Source: PMNU01 sp035480575
Lineage (GTDB): Bacteria > Patescibacteriota > Saccharimonadia > Saccharimonadales > UBA4665
Direction of reading: 5' to 3'
DNA: 26,682 nt
Assembly: GCA_035480575.1 (NCBI GenBank)
Contig: DATIHR010000036.1
Span: forward strand, 1 to 26,682
Positions 1 to 6,210 of the stretch are shown here, piece after piece. The position numbers were made by a program, and so were the translations under genes. Positions within the stretch are counted from its first letter, which is position 1, and each line of letters begins with the position of its first letter. Under the pieces are notes generated by a model. The model searched no databases and was not told where the DNA came from. It worked only from the letters and a program-made list of their open reading frames with translations.

Positions 1-45
1 GCAATGGCTATCTTGGCGTTCTCGTAGTATAAGTTGAAAGCTCTC

Positions 46-54
46 TGCTAAAAT
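46..54 (+). promoter_or_regulatory. Extended -10, leaderless-type promoter
   Basis: TG-C-TAAAAT ends exactly six bases before the ATG at 61. No Shine-Dalgarno lies between, so transcription probably starts at or next to the start codon. No good -35 is visible, as is common with extended -10 promoters. Confidence 0.6.
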
Positions 55-60
55 ACCCAG

Positions 61-537
61 ATGCGTAAGCGACTGTACCTAATTACCCTTGAGGTAATCT
101 CACTGAACGTTGGTCAGACATACAATCCATTGCCCTCGCACCTAACACTTATGAGCCGCTTTTGGTGTGACTTGGCACCATCGGAGTTGGCGGCAGTCGT
201 CGAGCCGCTATTCAGCCGCACCCCTCCTGTAGAATTGACCTTCTCTCAACCCGTTCAGCTCGGCCCGAAAAAAGTTGACGTGCATCTGCTAGAGCCTAGT
301 GAGCCGCTTAAGATATTGCATCACAGGCTACATCGCCTGCTTGATTCGGTTCATGTTACATACGAATATCCGCAATTTGTAGGTGAAGGGCATAAGCCAC
401 ATGTTAGTGGACGCGACGATGACGGCTTTACTCCAGGCTACAAACAAATGGTTAAAGCTGCATATCTCATCGAAGTAGAAATAAAAGGCGAAGAGCACTT
501 ACGGCATATTCGTGCCGAGTTTGATCTAAAAGACTAA
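61..537 (+). CDS. 2H phosphoesterase (2'-5' RNA ligase / CPDase-like)
   Basis: The 158-residue protein carries two H-x-T/S signatures, H27-L-T29 and H114-V-S116. These are the paired catalytic motifs of the 2H phosphoesterase superfamily, which acts on 2',3'-cyclic or 2'-5' phosphodiester bonds in RNA or nucleotides. The length (150-200) fits bacterial LigT/ThpR-type proteins, but the N-terminus is divergent, so the substrate cannot be assigned. No signal peptide is present, so it should be cytoplasmic. The start follows directly on an extended -10 box, which supports this ATG. The next gene begins four bases after the stop and is likely co-transcribed. It encodes a P-loop kinase, so a shared role in RNA-end or cyclic-phosphate metabolism is possible, but that is inference from neighbourhood. 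Confidence 0.75.
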   Translation: MRKRLYLITLEVISLNVGQTYNPLPSHLTLMSRFWCDLAPSELAAVVEPLFSRTPPVELTFSQPVQLGPKKVDVHLLEPSEPLKILHHRLHRLLDSVHVTYEYPQFVGEGHKPHVSGRDDDGFTPGYKQMVKAAYLIEVEIKGEEHLRHIRAEFDLKD

Positions 538-541
538 AACT

Positions 542-1120
542 ATGCAAGACGACGACATCGCAAACGAATACTACAATGCCCTGTCCAACAAGGACGTACA
601 CCAGTCAAAATGCGTCGTACTTTTTAGCGGAGTAGTAGCTTCGGGCAAATCAACCATAGCACGAGCTATTGAGCAGAGCCTGCAAGCAGTTCGCGTTTCC
701 AATGACGAGATTCGTAGCCGCATTACGGCTGCCAATCCGGCAATAGAGCCAGCGCAGCGCGAACAGCTGAAACTTAAGATAGGAAACGAGGTGCTGGAAC
801 GCCTCGCCAACGAAACGAGCGGGCTCATAGCCGTGGATGCGTCTTGTGATCGAGGCTATGATGACTATCGTGCATGGGCGGAAAAGCGCGGATACCGTAT
901 AGTTCTGCTCCGTATGGATATGTCACGAGATGTCATCGAGCAGCGAATCCGTGAGCGTGGCAATCAAGGTCACAGAAGCGTTGAAGGCTCTTTAGCTCAT
1001 CTGGATACCTGGTGGCAGCAGTGGGAAGCCTTCGGCCGGGAGCATACAGCGGACATGATTATTACACCTGAGACACCAATTGCAAAGGTTATCGAGACGG
1101 TAAAGAACCTGGCAACTTAG
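542..1120 (+). CDS. P-loop (AAA_33 / PNK-like) kinase
   Basis: The 192-residue protein is a small P-loop NTPase. The Walker A motif GVVASGKS is at residues 30-37, followed about 18 residues later by S-N-D55-E-I-R, which resembles the substrate-side aspartate of polynucleotide kinase and zeta-toxin families. An arginine-rich lid stretch (RIRERG near residue 139) resembles the LID of these kinases. It most likely phosphorylates a nucleic acid end, nucleotide, sugar or antibiotic; the substrate cannot be read from sequence. It starts four bases after the 2H phosphoesterase stop with no clear Shine-Dalgarno and is probably translated by coupling. It ends two bases before the convergent Nudix gene, with no visible terminator between. 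Confidence 0.7.
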   Translation: MQDDDIANEYYNALSNKDVHQSKCVVLFSGVVASGKSTIARAIEQSLQAVRVSNDEIRSRITAANPAIEPAQREQLKLKIGNEVLERLANETSGLIAVDASCDRGYDDYRAWAEKRGYRIVLLRMDMSRDVIEQRIRERGNQGHRSVEGSLAHLDTWWQQWEAFGREHTADMIITPETPIAKVIETVKNLAT

Positions 1121-1121
1121 G

Positions 1122-1580
1122 CTATAATCTCGATATCACTTTAGTAGGTGAGTTGCTCGCCGCGAAAGCCTCAAGCGGCTCGCTCATCAGAAACTTAGGC
1201 AGTATCTTCGTGCCTGCCGCATCGATGAAGCCAATCTCGGCTATTTCTTCCGCGCCATGTGTCGTCTTGGAAAGGTCGATATGTAAGTAGTCATTACTGT
1301 TGGTGACATGGAAGAAAAACTCTAGATAATCTTTGTCGTTGTAGGCAAATTGCTGCACATACAGCAAATTGCCGACGCGCGGTTTTACGCCTATTTCTTC
1401 AACCATCTCTCGCTCCAACCCAGGAATAAGAGCCTCGCCTTCGTCTAACCCGCCACCGGGTAAACACCAATAGTCAGTTCCACCTGCTTCACGCAGGCTG
1501 CCTTTGTATGGTTTAAGGCGGACACACAACAGTTTACCCTGATGTAATACGATTGCTCGGACTGATACTCGTCTTATCAT
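1122..1580 (-). CDS. Nudix hydrolase
   Basis: A full Nudix box G-x5-E-x7-R-E-U-x-E-E-x-G-U spans residues 43-65, with all metal-binding acidic residues present (E58, E61, E62). Nudix enzymes cleave nucleoside diphosphates linked to another group: damaged nucleotides, NDP-sugars, ADP-ribose or capped RNA ends. The substrate is unknown here. I place the start at the ATG at 1580 (152 residues). An upstream in-frame ATG at 1610 would add ten residues, but an extended -10 box (1588-1596) ends seven bases before 1580, fitting a leaderless start there. The fold begins immediately (RRVSVRAIVL is the first strand), so the shorter form is complete. The gene is convergent with the kinase gene. Confidence 0.88.
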   Translation of the reverse strand: MIRRVSVRAIVLHQGKLLCVRLKPYKGSLREAGGTDYWCLPGGGLDEGEALIPGLEREMVEEIGVKPRVGNLLYVQQFAYNDKDYLEFFFHVTNSNDYLHIDLSKTTHGAEEIAEIGFIDAAGTKILPKFLMSEPLEAFAASNSPTKVISRL

Positions 1581-1587
1581 ATGGTCA

Positions 1588-1596
1588 ATGGTAGCA
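1588..1596 (-). promoter_or_regulatory. Extended -10, leaderless-type promoter
   Basis: On the minus strand TG-C-TACCAT ends seven bases before the Nudix ATG at 1580. No Shine-Dalgarno lies between. This box argues for the shorter Nudix start. Confidence 0.45.
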
Positions 1597-1633
1597 CAGG
1601 GAAATGGCAATAGTAGCCTACCTACTAAGGCGG

Positions 1634-1900
1634 TTATCCGTCGTGTGCCTTCCCTGAGCCTCTACTTTTTGGGTTATTGGTACTAGGCTTACGCCGGGAT
1701 TTCGTCTGCTTCGACGGGTTTACTGGTTTAGATGCGGGTTCGTTCGACTTTTTGCTGCTTGCACCTTTCGTTCCTTGTCCAAACAACACGTTTAGGTATT
1801 GCTCGACCTCGGTCTTCGGTGTCGCATAATGCTTCCTGCTGTAGGTAATTACTGCTTGATTAACCTTGCTCGACTCTTTCATGTCTAACGGCACCGTCAT
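1634..1900 (-). pseudogene. Lys/Ser-rich ORF, probable severed 3' end of an IS-split gene
   Basis: This 88-codon frame begins with an ATG that abuts the left end of the insertion sequence (1901). Its apparent Shine-Dalgarno (GGGA, eight bases upstream) and an alternative GTG at 1906 lie inside the IS end. The first half is globular-looking and mixed. The second half, after about residue 50, is a low-complexity tail rich in K, S, N and P, probably disordered and able to bind nucleic acid or membrane. On the same strand beyond the IS lies a truncated membrane-protein gene (3137-3734). Loss of the IS with one or four duplicated bases would join the two frames. It may therefore be the former C-terminus of that protein, now translated, if at all, from IS-borne signals. 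An independent small gene is the alternative. No family is recognised. Confidence 0.5.
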
Positions 1901-1938
1901 TGTCACGCTCCCAATAAAATAGACACACTGTCTCTTTC
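1901..1938. repeat. IS left inverted repeat (IRL)
   Basis: It begins TGTCACGCTC and ends GACACACTGTCTCTTTC. It pairs with 3099-3136 at 25 of 38 positions, concentrated in an outer and an inner block. Confidence 0.75.
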
Positions 1939-1947
1939 AAAAGACGG

Positions 1948-1969
1948 TATAATCTAACAAAACAAGGAG
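1948..1969 (+). promoter_or_regulatory. IS promoter -10 and ribosome binding site
   Basis: A consensus TATAAT is at 1948-1953 and AAGGAG at 1964-1969, eight bases before the ATG at 1978. The Shine-Dalgarno spacing favours this ATG over the GTG at 1972, which would be only two bases away. Confidence 0.65.
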
Positions 1970-1977
1970 CAGTGCAA

Positions 1978-2235
1978 ATGGCTACCGGCAAACCGACCGA
2001 CCCAAAACTCAAAGCCGAAATACTAGATAAAATACGGAATCACGGCGTAGCCGTGAGCACCGTTTCGGAAGCCACGGGCGTTAGCACGCCCGTCATCTAC
2101 CGCTGGCTTAGGGCTGGCATTGTCGACAAAGACCGCAACCTCATTCTGGAGAATAACCGGCTCCGTAAGGAAAATGAACAGCTCTACAAGATGCTCGGTA
2201 AAGCTACAGCTGAGCTTAACCGCTCAAAAGACTAG
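1978..2235 (+). CDS. IS3-family OrfA (transposase HTH subunit)
   Basis: The 85-residue basic protein has an N-terminal helix-turn-helix (about residues 15-45, including VSTVSEATGVSTPVIYRWL) that binds the IS ends. A leucine-zipper-like heptad stretch follows (ILENNRLRKENEQLYKML) and is used for multimerisation. This is the standard OrfA layout. Translation terminates at TAG 2233-2235 unless ribosomes slip back one base at A-AAA-G (2226-2230). The slip gives the OrfAB fusion of about 385 residues that acts as the transposase. OrfA alone usually acts as a regulator. Confidence 0.88.
   Translation: MATGKPTDPKLKAEILDKIRNHGVAVSTVSEATGVSTPVIYRWLRAGIVDKDRNLILENNRLRKENEQLYKMLGKATAELNRSKD
2226..2230 (+). 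promoter_or_regulatory. Programmed -1 frameshift site A-AAA-G
   Basis: In the OrfA frame the codons read TCA AAA GAC TAG. The OrfB frame is closed by a TAA at 2217-2219 and OrfA stops at 2233, so the only window for a -1 shift is 2220-2232. That window contains A-AAA-G, the classic IS3-family slip motif. The OrfB frame is open without interruption from here. Confidence 0.8.
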
Positions 2236-3134
2236 CCGTCCTGGAAGTAGTCGACCCGGGATGGCGCAAGCAAGGCGCGACTGTCCTGGGCATTGCTCGC
2301 AGCCGACTGTACTGTACGCCCACCGTACGTGCTGCACGTGACACAGTGGCAGTGCATGAGCTGCTCGCTGTCCACGAAGAGCATCCCCGTTACGGCGTTC
2401 GCAGACTAGCGGACGAACTACACTGGAGCCAAAGCAAGACCAGACGTATCCGTACACTCGCCGGTGTGACCATTGCCCGGCGGAGCAAGAAGTACGGCAA
2501 ACACACGCCACCAGAGATACAGGCACCGCAGAATGCGCTCAAGCAGTATGCCGTATTCCGCGACGAGGCCAGGCCGCAGGCTGGCATGGATTACCGCGGC
2601 ATGGTCAATGCCAGCGCCTGGGTGCAGGACTTTACGTACCTGTGGGTCGACCGGCAGTACCACTATCTAGCAGTCGTTCTAGATCTCAAAACCAGGCGGG
2701 TGCTTGGCTGGAAGCTAGGCCTCCGGCACACCAGCAACCTGACGTACACGGCACTACTGGATGCACTCAGCAGGCACCCCGTGCCTGCCATATTGCACAG
2801 CGACCAAGGCAGTGAATATCTGAGCTACAAACACAAGGAGCTGTGCGAGCGGCTGGAAATAACGCTCAGCGCCAGCACCAAAGCAAGCCCGTGGCAGAAC
2901 GGCTACATGGAACGGTTCTTTGGTACGCTCAAGGATGAGCTACCACCGCTCAGTACAATACCTAGCACCGAGAAACTGCACGAAGCAATTGCCTTGACCA
3001 TTCACTACTACAACCACAGGCGTAAACACAGCGCCCTAAACAACATGACCCCGGCAGCTTACGCAGCCAGGCTCATGGCGGCTACGCCGCTACAGAACGA
3101 AAGAGACATGGTGTCCGGAAAAAGCAGAGCTTGA
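2229..3134 (+). CDS. IS3-family OrfB (DDE transposase, made as OrfAB by frameshift)
   Basis: The frame is open from the slip site. The first internal GTG (2346) lacks a ribosome binding site, so expression as an OrfAB fusion is expected. After an N-terminal region with the family signature HPRYGVRRLA comes an RNase H-like integrase core (rve). The catalytic triad is visible: D of QDFTYLWVD, D of HSDQGSEY, and E of NGYMERFFGTLKDE, with exactly 35 residues between the second D and the E, the D-D(35)E arrangement. The C-terminal YNHRRKHSALNNMTPA is typical of the family. The stop TGA (3132-3134) lies inside the right inverted repeat. No frame damage is seen. Confidence 0.92.
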   Translation, partial: RLAVLEVVDPGWRKQGATVLGIARSRLYCTPTVRAARDTVAVHELLAVHEEHPRYGVRRLADELHWSQSKTRRIRTLAGVTIARRSKKYGKHTPPEIQAPQNALKQYAVFRDEARPQAGMDYRGMVNASAWVQDFTYLWVDRQYHYLAVVLDLKTRRVLGWKLGLRHTSNLTYTALLDALSRHPVPAILHSDQGSEYLSYKHKELCERLEITLSASTKASPWQNGYMERFFGTLKDELPPLSTIPSTEKLHEAIALTIHYYNHRRKHSALNNMTPAAYAARLMAATPLQNERDMVSGKSRA

Positions 3135-3734
3135 CATCTGTGCGAAAAATTCATCCTCAAAGAGTTGTCTACTCGTATATTTGTACCTGGTGTAAAAAAC
3201 CGGCTCATACTCTATCTTTTCTTCAAAATCCCAGTTGATGATGTGTTTATATTTTAGAGTCCTGACTAATTTCAGCTTTTGCCTTACTTCTCTGAAGCCT
3301 GTCATCTTTTGACCAGACTTGCCTACGCTATAAATGCCATACTTGCCCAAGTAGAGTGAGTAATCGAAGAACCATATACGCTCTTCTACCAGTATTCCCG
3401 TATTGGTCAGGAATTCCGTCCCATGCGGCAGTCTTTTATCGAGGTTGGTGTCGTAATATAGAAGCTGTTTATAGCCATCGTCTTCTAGTCTCCACGGATA
3501 GTTTTTCCAGTGAACCAATCTGATCCCGATGTCGTGAGGTTTACTTCTGTCATAGCCATCGGCATGTTCTCGAAGTCTTTCCTTAATGTCGCTTCTGATC
3601 GCCAGATTATCGCTTATTTCCTTCTTCTTCCTTTCAAAAGCTCGATTCTTCAGCCAAAAAAAGACAGGTAGGGCACCGACAATGACGATAGCGTTAGCAA
3701 CCAACTCCACGTAAACAGCGACATCTTTCACCAT
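3090..3734 (-). pseudogene. Membrane-anchored protein of unknown function, 3' end replaced by the IS
   Basis: The 214-codon frame starts with one membrane segment (about residues 8-30). A basic, charged stretch (NRAFERKKKE) follows and places the rest of the chain in the cytoplasm, rich in aromatic and charged residues. No known domain is recognised. The host-encoded part stops at the IS boundary (3136). The last 14-15 residues, ending SGHHVSFVL, and the stop codon are read backwards out of the IS right end. The 3' remainder is probably the 1634-1900 frame on the other side of the element. The start is supported by TATAAT ending six bases before the ATG. A product with an artificial tail may still be made; whether it functions is unknown. 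Confidence 0.6.
3099..3136. repeat. IS right inverted repeat (IRR)
   Basis: Read on the minus strand it begins TGTCAAGCTC and ends GGACACCATGTCTCTTTC, matching the left repeat. It contains the OrfB stop codon and, on the opposite strand, codons that extend the interrupted host gene. Confidence 0.75.
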
Positions 3735-3740
3735 GACAGT

Positions 3741-3746
3741 ATTATA
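3741..3746 (-). promoter_or_regulatory. -10 box, leaderless-type promoter
   Basis: On the minus strand a consensus TATAAT ends exactly six bases before the ATG at 3734. There is no Shine-Dalgarno. Confidence 0.6.
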
Positions 3747-3851
3747 TCCTTGATGGAATGCTGATCGTCAAAAGCTCGCGTATCTCCCAAATATCATCCC
3801 CACCGTGGCGAACGATTTTCTTAACTACTCCTCTAAAATTCCATTAACATA

Positions 3852-4256
3852 TCACAGCATTCCTTCGGCGCGAAAGCTAAAATACCCCTCTCTCGTAACA
3901 ATGATATGATCGTGCAGCCTTACTCCTAAAATCTGGCCAGCCGCCACAAGCTGTTGCGTCATCTTAATGTCTTGTTTGCTAGGCGTTGGGTCGCCGGACG
4001 GGTGATTGTGCGCGACAACGATGCTTGCTGCCAGGTCGGCTATAGCACCGGCATAGACTTCGCGTGGATGAGCCAGCACTGAATCCACGGTGCCTATAAA
4101 GACGACCCTCTTAGTAATGAGCCGCTGCCCACTGTCCAAGGACAAAACGACAAAGTGTTCTTGGCGATGATTGGCAATATCCTCAAGCAGCTTTAGAATA
4201 TCGGCCGTGTTAAGCGCCTTCTCAGGGGATTTACACAACACGGTCAAACCCCACAA
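3852..4256 (-). CDS. RadC-like JAB/JAMM domain protein
   Basis: The protein is 134 residues from a TTG start. It is a stand-alone JAB/MPN domain of the RadC type. The JAMM metal ligands are visible as H83-N-H85-P-S-G-D and D96, with E33 as the probable catalytic glutamate. Full-length RadC is about 220 residues and has an N-terminal helix-hairpin-helix; that part is missing here, as in short RadC copies often found on mobile elements. The biochemical role of RadC domains is unsettled; a metal-dependent hydrolase on DNA-associated substrates is a guess. The TTG lies 26 bases inside the upstream phospholipase D-like gene, so the two are very likely co-translated. A GTG six codons into the frame is an alternative start. 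Confidence 0.8.
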   Translation of the reverse strand: MWGLTVLCKSPEKALNTADILKLLEDIANHRQEHFVVLSLDSGQRLITKRVVFIGTVDSVLAHPREVYAGAIADLAASIVVAHNHPSGDPTPSKQDIKMTQQLVAAGQILGVRLHDHIIVTREGYFSFRAEGML

Positions 4257-4713
4257 ACCTGATCATCTCCCAGGCTAGTTGGGTTGATTCAACCCTGCGC
4301 ATGACCTCAGCACTATTGTTCTGTGACAAAACATTCAAGCTGCCTTCATATAGGATTGAACGATCGATAATGACCAATTTTCGGTGGTGATTCCTGGTGT
4401 AGAGCACATGTACGCCCAGGTGCTGGAGAGTAGACAGCGCATCGTGGGAGTTGGATCTTCGATATTCGTCATCATTTGTTTGCGGGTCACGGGTGTTAAT
4501 AACGACTCGTACTTTTCGAGCTTTGAGCTTTTCCAGAACGGGTAACAACTGGTTAAGACGCCGCGTTGTAACGAACGGGCATTCAATAATGACCTCACTT
4601 TTACAACGCTTAAGATCCTTCAGGAATGCCGGGTAGAATGTTTCCTCATTTAATAATCTGGAGCCTAACAGATCGGTCGGGGAGTTTTTGGCCCCAAAGA
4701 TGGTCAGTTTCAT
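4231..4713 (-). CDS. Phospholipase D-like (single HKD motif) protein
   Basis: The 160-residue protein has one complete HKD signature, H110-x-K112-x4-D117, followed by G-S-x-N (124-127). This is the PLD-superfamily phosphodiesterase core. One HKD per chain implies a homodimeric active site, as in Nuc and BfiI-type nucleases. There is no signal peptide or membrane segment, so a cytoplasmic nuclease or nucleic-acid phosphodiesterase is more likely than a lipase. The 3' end overlaps the RadC-like gene by 26 bases. The pair forms a small operon that points towards DNA processing or defence; this is inference. The promoter is not clear: a weak TATCTG lies eight bases before the ATG. Confidence 0.75.
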   Translation of the reverse strand: MKLTIFGAKNSPTDLLGSRLLNEETFYPAFLKDLKRCKSEVIIECPFVTTRRLNQLLPVLEKLKARKVRVVINTRDPQTNDDEYRRSNSHDALSTLQHLGVHVLYTRNHHRKLVIIDRSILYEGSLNVLSQNNSAEVMRRVESTQLAWEMIRFVGFDRVV

Positions 4714-4782
4714 GACGTTTACAGATACTCTTTCTCATGAGAGAAGTGCTCGTAAATCGTCCCCTATGGCCAGCCACGCTAG

Positions 4783-4807
4783 AAGCTCACCGGAAGGTGG
4801 GCTTTTT
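4783..4807 (+). terminator. Intrinsic terminator-like hairpin with no gene before it
   Basis: AAGCTCACC (4783-4791) and GGTGGGCTT (4796-4804) pair over nine positions with one G-T wobble, around a GGAA loop. The run of T at 4803-4807 completes a rho-independent terminator on the plus strand. The opposite strand has no T tail. No plus-strand gene ends just upstream. It may end a short leader or small RNA, or be a dyad operator, because a -10-like TATGAT follows at 4810. Confidence 0.55.
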
Positions 4808-4809
4808 GC

Positions 4810-4835
4810 TATGATAGTGAGGAATATTTGCGAGG
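4810..4835 (+). promoter_or_regulatory. -10-like box and ribosome binding site before 4841
   Basis: TATGAT is at 4810-4815 and GAGG at 4832-4835, five bases before the ATG at 4841. The Shine-Dalgarno supports 4841 over upstream in-frame starts. The -35 region falls in the hairpin at 4783-4804 and shows no consensus. Confidence 0.4.
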
Positions 4836-4840
4836 TTACT

Positions 4841-5236
4841 ATGCAACCAGGAGAACAAGACCCCGGAGTTCTAGCGAACGACGTTATTCGGCGGAATATA
4901 GAAGAGCTGCGCGCACTCGAAGCGGGATGGGATGGCCTAAATTCTTTACCTATTAATCGAGGCTCTCTTGCGAAACTTCTTGGGATATTGGGAGTCGCAT
5001 TGCAAGCCGCGCCTGACCTCATACCCGCACTCGTTCCTCTCCATTCGGGCGGCGTACAAGCCGAATGGCACGGTGCGGGGAGGGATGTCGAAGTCTGTGT
5101 TGAACCCGACGGACAAATAATCGCCCTTGCAGCAGAAGGGGAAAACTATCATGCCGATATAGAGTCAGCTGACATTCTTCCAAATGAGGCTTTGCAGGCA
5201 TTATGCAATTTTCTCCCTTATCTGAGACCTTCATAG
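4841..5236 (+). CDS. Small acidic hypothetical protein with a GWDG motif
   Basis: The 131-residue acidic, soluble protein is not assigned to a named family. Visible features are an early helix ending LRALEAGWDGLNSLPI (residues 24-39), a leucine-rich middle helix, then HSGGVQAEWHGAGRDVEVCV and an acidic C-terminal half. The combination 'GWDG...PI' followed by 'GGVQ.EW' and alternating hydrophobic strands recurs in short bacterial hypothetical proteins as I remember them; function unknown. The start with GAGG upstream is preferred over an in-frame ATG at 4688, which would add 51 residues lacking similar character and overlap the phospholipase D-like gene. The gene is convergent with the amidotransferase gene, 50 bases away. 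Confidence 0.6.
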   Translation: MQPGEQDPGVLANDVIRRNIEELRALEAGWDGLNSLPINRGSLAKLLGILGVALQAAPDLIPALVPLHSGGVQAEWHGAGRDVEVCVEPDGQIIALAAEGENYHADIESADILPNEALQALCNFLPYLRPS

Positions 5237-5286
5237 TCAAACCCAGAGGCTTCAACACGTCCCTTCTCCCCAGCCAGGCATTGCAC

Positions 5287-6045
5287 CTACGGTGACTTGA
5301 ATGGGCCACGGATAGCTGAGGCGACAAAAGCTTCGAAAAGCCGCGCCCATTTTGGCTCTACGCTCGCGAGCGATTCCGGGTGGGATTGGACACCAATCAA
5401 AAACGGATACTCCGGCATTTCGAGAGCCTCGATAATGCCATCCGCGGCCCATGCTACAGCCCACAGTCCGGCACCCAGCGTACGCACTGCCTGGTGATGA
5501 TGGGCATTAGCACCGATCTTTTCAGTTTCTAGCAGTTGAGCTATGCGCGAGCCAGGTTGCAACCGCAGCGTATGAGAAAGGTCAACCAAACTCTTGAGCT
5601 TCGTTGAAGCATTGTGATCCAGCGCATTAGGCACGTCGTGGGGGATGTCCTGATAAAGACTGCCGCCAAAGTGTACGTTCATCAGCTGCATGCCGCGACA
5701 GACACCTAAGATAGGAATACGCCGCGCTAAGGCGCGCTCAAGCAGCGTGATTTCGGTGGTGTCACGCAAAGACGAATAGGTTTCATCTGTTTTGTATGGT
5801 GTTTGGTGATACAAGCTAGGGTCTAGGTCGTTGCCCCCAGCCAAGTACAGCCCATCCAACATGTCAATCAACTGCTCAAGTACTACCCTGTGGGTTGTAA
5901 GTGGTAGCAACAATGGGGCGCCGCCTGCATTAATGATGCTCTCGACGTATGTTCTGCTTTGGCCAAATGTAGTAGGCGACCAAGGTTCGACTTTATTAAC
6001 AATTTCACCGCAAGTAATGCCGATTAGTGGCCGTTGATGCTTCAT
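5287..6045 (-). CDS. Class I glutamine amidotransferase / gamma-Glu-GABA hydrolase family (peptidase C26)
   Basis: The 252-residue protein is a complete stand-alone glutamine amidotransferase fold of the PuuD type. The nucleophile is C116 in GVCRGMQ, and the H222-x-E224 pair in SHPES completes the triad. LAGGNDLDPSLY (68-79) and NAHHHQAV (180-187) are family-typical substrate-side motifs. Members hydrolyse gamma-glutamyl amides such as gamma-Glu-GABA in putrescine breakdown. No other putrescine genes are nearby, so the substrate is open. I choose the ATG at 6045 because an extended -10 (6052-6060) ends six bases before it; an in-frame ATG at 6066 would add seven residues. Confidence 0.88.
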   Translation of the reverse strand: MKHQRPLIGITCGEIVNKVEPWSPTTFGQSRTYVESIINAGGAPLLLPLTTHRVVLEQLIDMLDGLYLAGGNDLDPSLYHQTPYKTDETYSSLRDTTEITLLERALARRIPILGVCRGMQLMNVHFGGSLYQDIPHDVPNALDHNASTKLKSLVDLSHTLRLQPGSRIAQLLETEKIGANAHHHQAVRTLGAGLWAVAWAADGIIEALEMPEYPFLIGVQSHPESLASVEPKWARLFEAFVASAIRGPFKSP

Positions 6046-6051
6046 TTTACT

Positions 6052-6060
6052 ACTGTAGCA
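6052..6060 (-). promoter_or_regulatory. Extended -10, leaderless-type promoter
   Basis: On the minus strand TG-C-TACAGT ends exactly six bases before the ATG at 6045, with no Shine-Dalgarno between. Confidence 0.5.
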
Positions 6061-6153
6061 CGCCATTTGTAGTTATCGGCATAAGGCAGTTCGCCGTCAT
6101 CTTTCTCGGAAGTTTGGACTAGGAACCATCTCCTCGGCCAGAGTTAGCACATT

Positions 6154-6183
6154 ACACCAAACATATGTTTGGTGTTTTTGTTT
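6154..6183 (+). terminator. Strong intrinsic terminator, plus strand, no gene before it
   Basis: ACACCAAAC (6154-6162) and GTTTGGTGT (6167-6175) form a perfect nine-base stem around ATAT. TTTT, G and TTT follow. The T tail exists only on the plus strand, yet both neighbouring genes are on the minus strand. It may end an undetected small RNA, or block antisense transcription coming from the plus-strand gene at 4841. Confidence 0.65.
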
Positions 6184-6210
6184 ATATACTTGCGCGGATA
6201 AGCCGAGGGC

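Larger units (their letters stand above)
1901..3136 (+). mobile_element. IS3-family insertion sequence, complete
   Basis: The element is 1236 bp, the usual size for IS3 elements (1.2-1.5 kb), with 5'-TG and CA-3' termini. The ends form an imperfect inverted repeat of 38 bp. The outer ten bases agree at 9 of 10, the middle is divergent, and the inner 17 bases agree at 15 of 17. The OrfB stop codon lies inside the right repeat, as is usual in this family. It encodes OrfA and OrfB in overlapping frames joined by a -1 frameshift signal. A convincing 3-5 bp target duplication is not visible: CAT lies to the left and TCT to the right. Both reading frames are intact, so it may be active or recently so. 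Confidence 0.88.

Noticed and set aside
2224..2670. Several open frames on both strands across the transposase.
   Set aside because: They overlap the IS transposase in other frames, have no family resemblance and no ribosome binding sites.
1922..3115. Shorter IS boundaries based on the inner 17-base inverted repeat alone.
   Set aside because: These would put the OrfB stop outside the element and lack TG/CA ends. The outer matching blocks at 1901 and 3136 give canonical termini and the usual OrfB stop inside the repeat.
4688..4840. Upstream ATG extension (51 codons) of the GWDG protein.
   Set aside because: It overlaps the divergent phospholipase D-like gene and the hairpin. The internal ATG at 4841 has a proper GAGG site.
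6042..6143. Minus-strand frame ending KWRATVVK whose TGA overlaps the amidotransferase ATG (ATGA).
   Set aside because: It looks protein-like and the overlap is typical of coupling, but it has no ATG, GTG or TTG after the preceding in-frame stop. The stretch also holds the amidotransferase -10 box. It may be a gene remnant.
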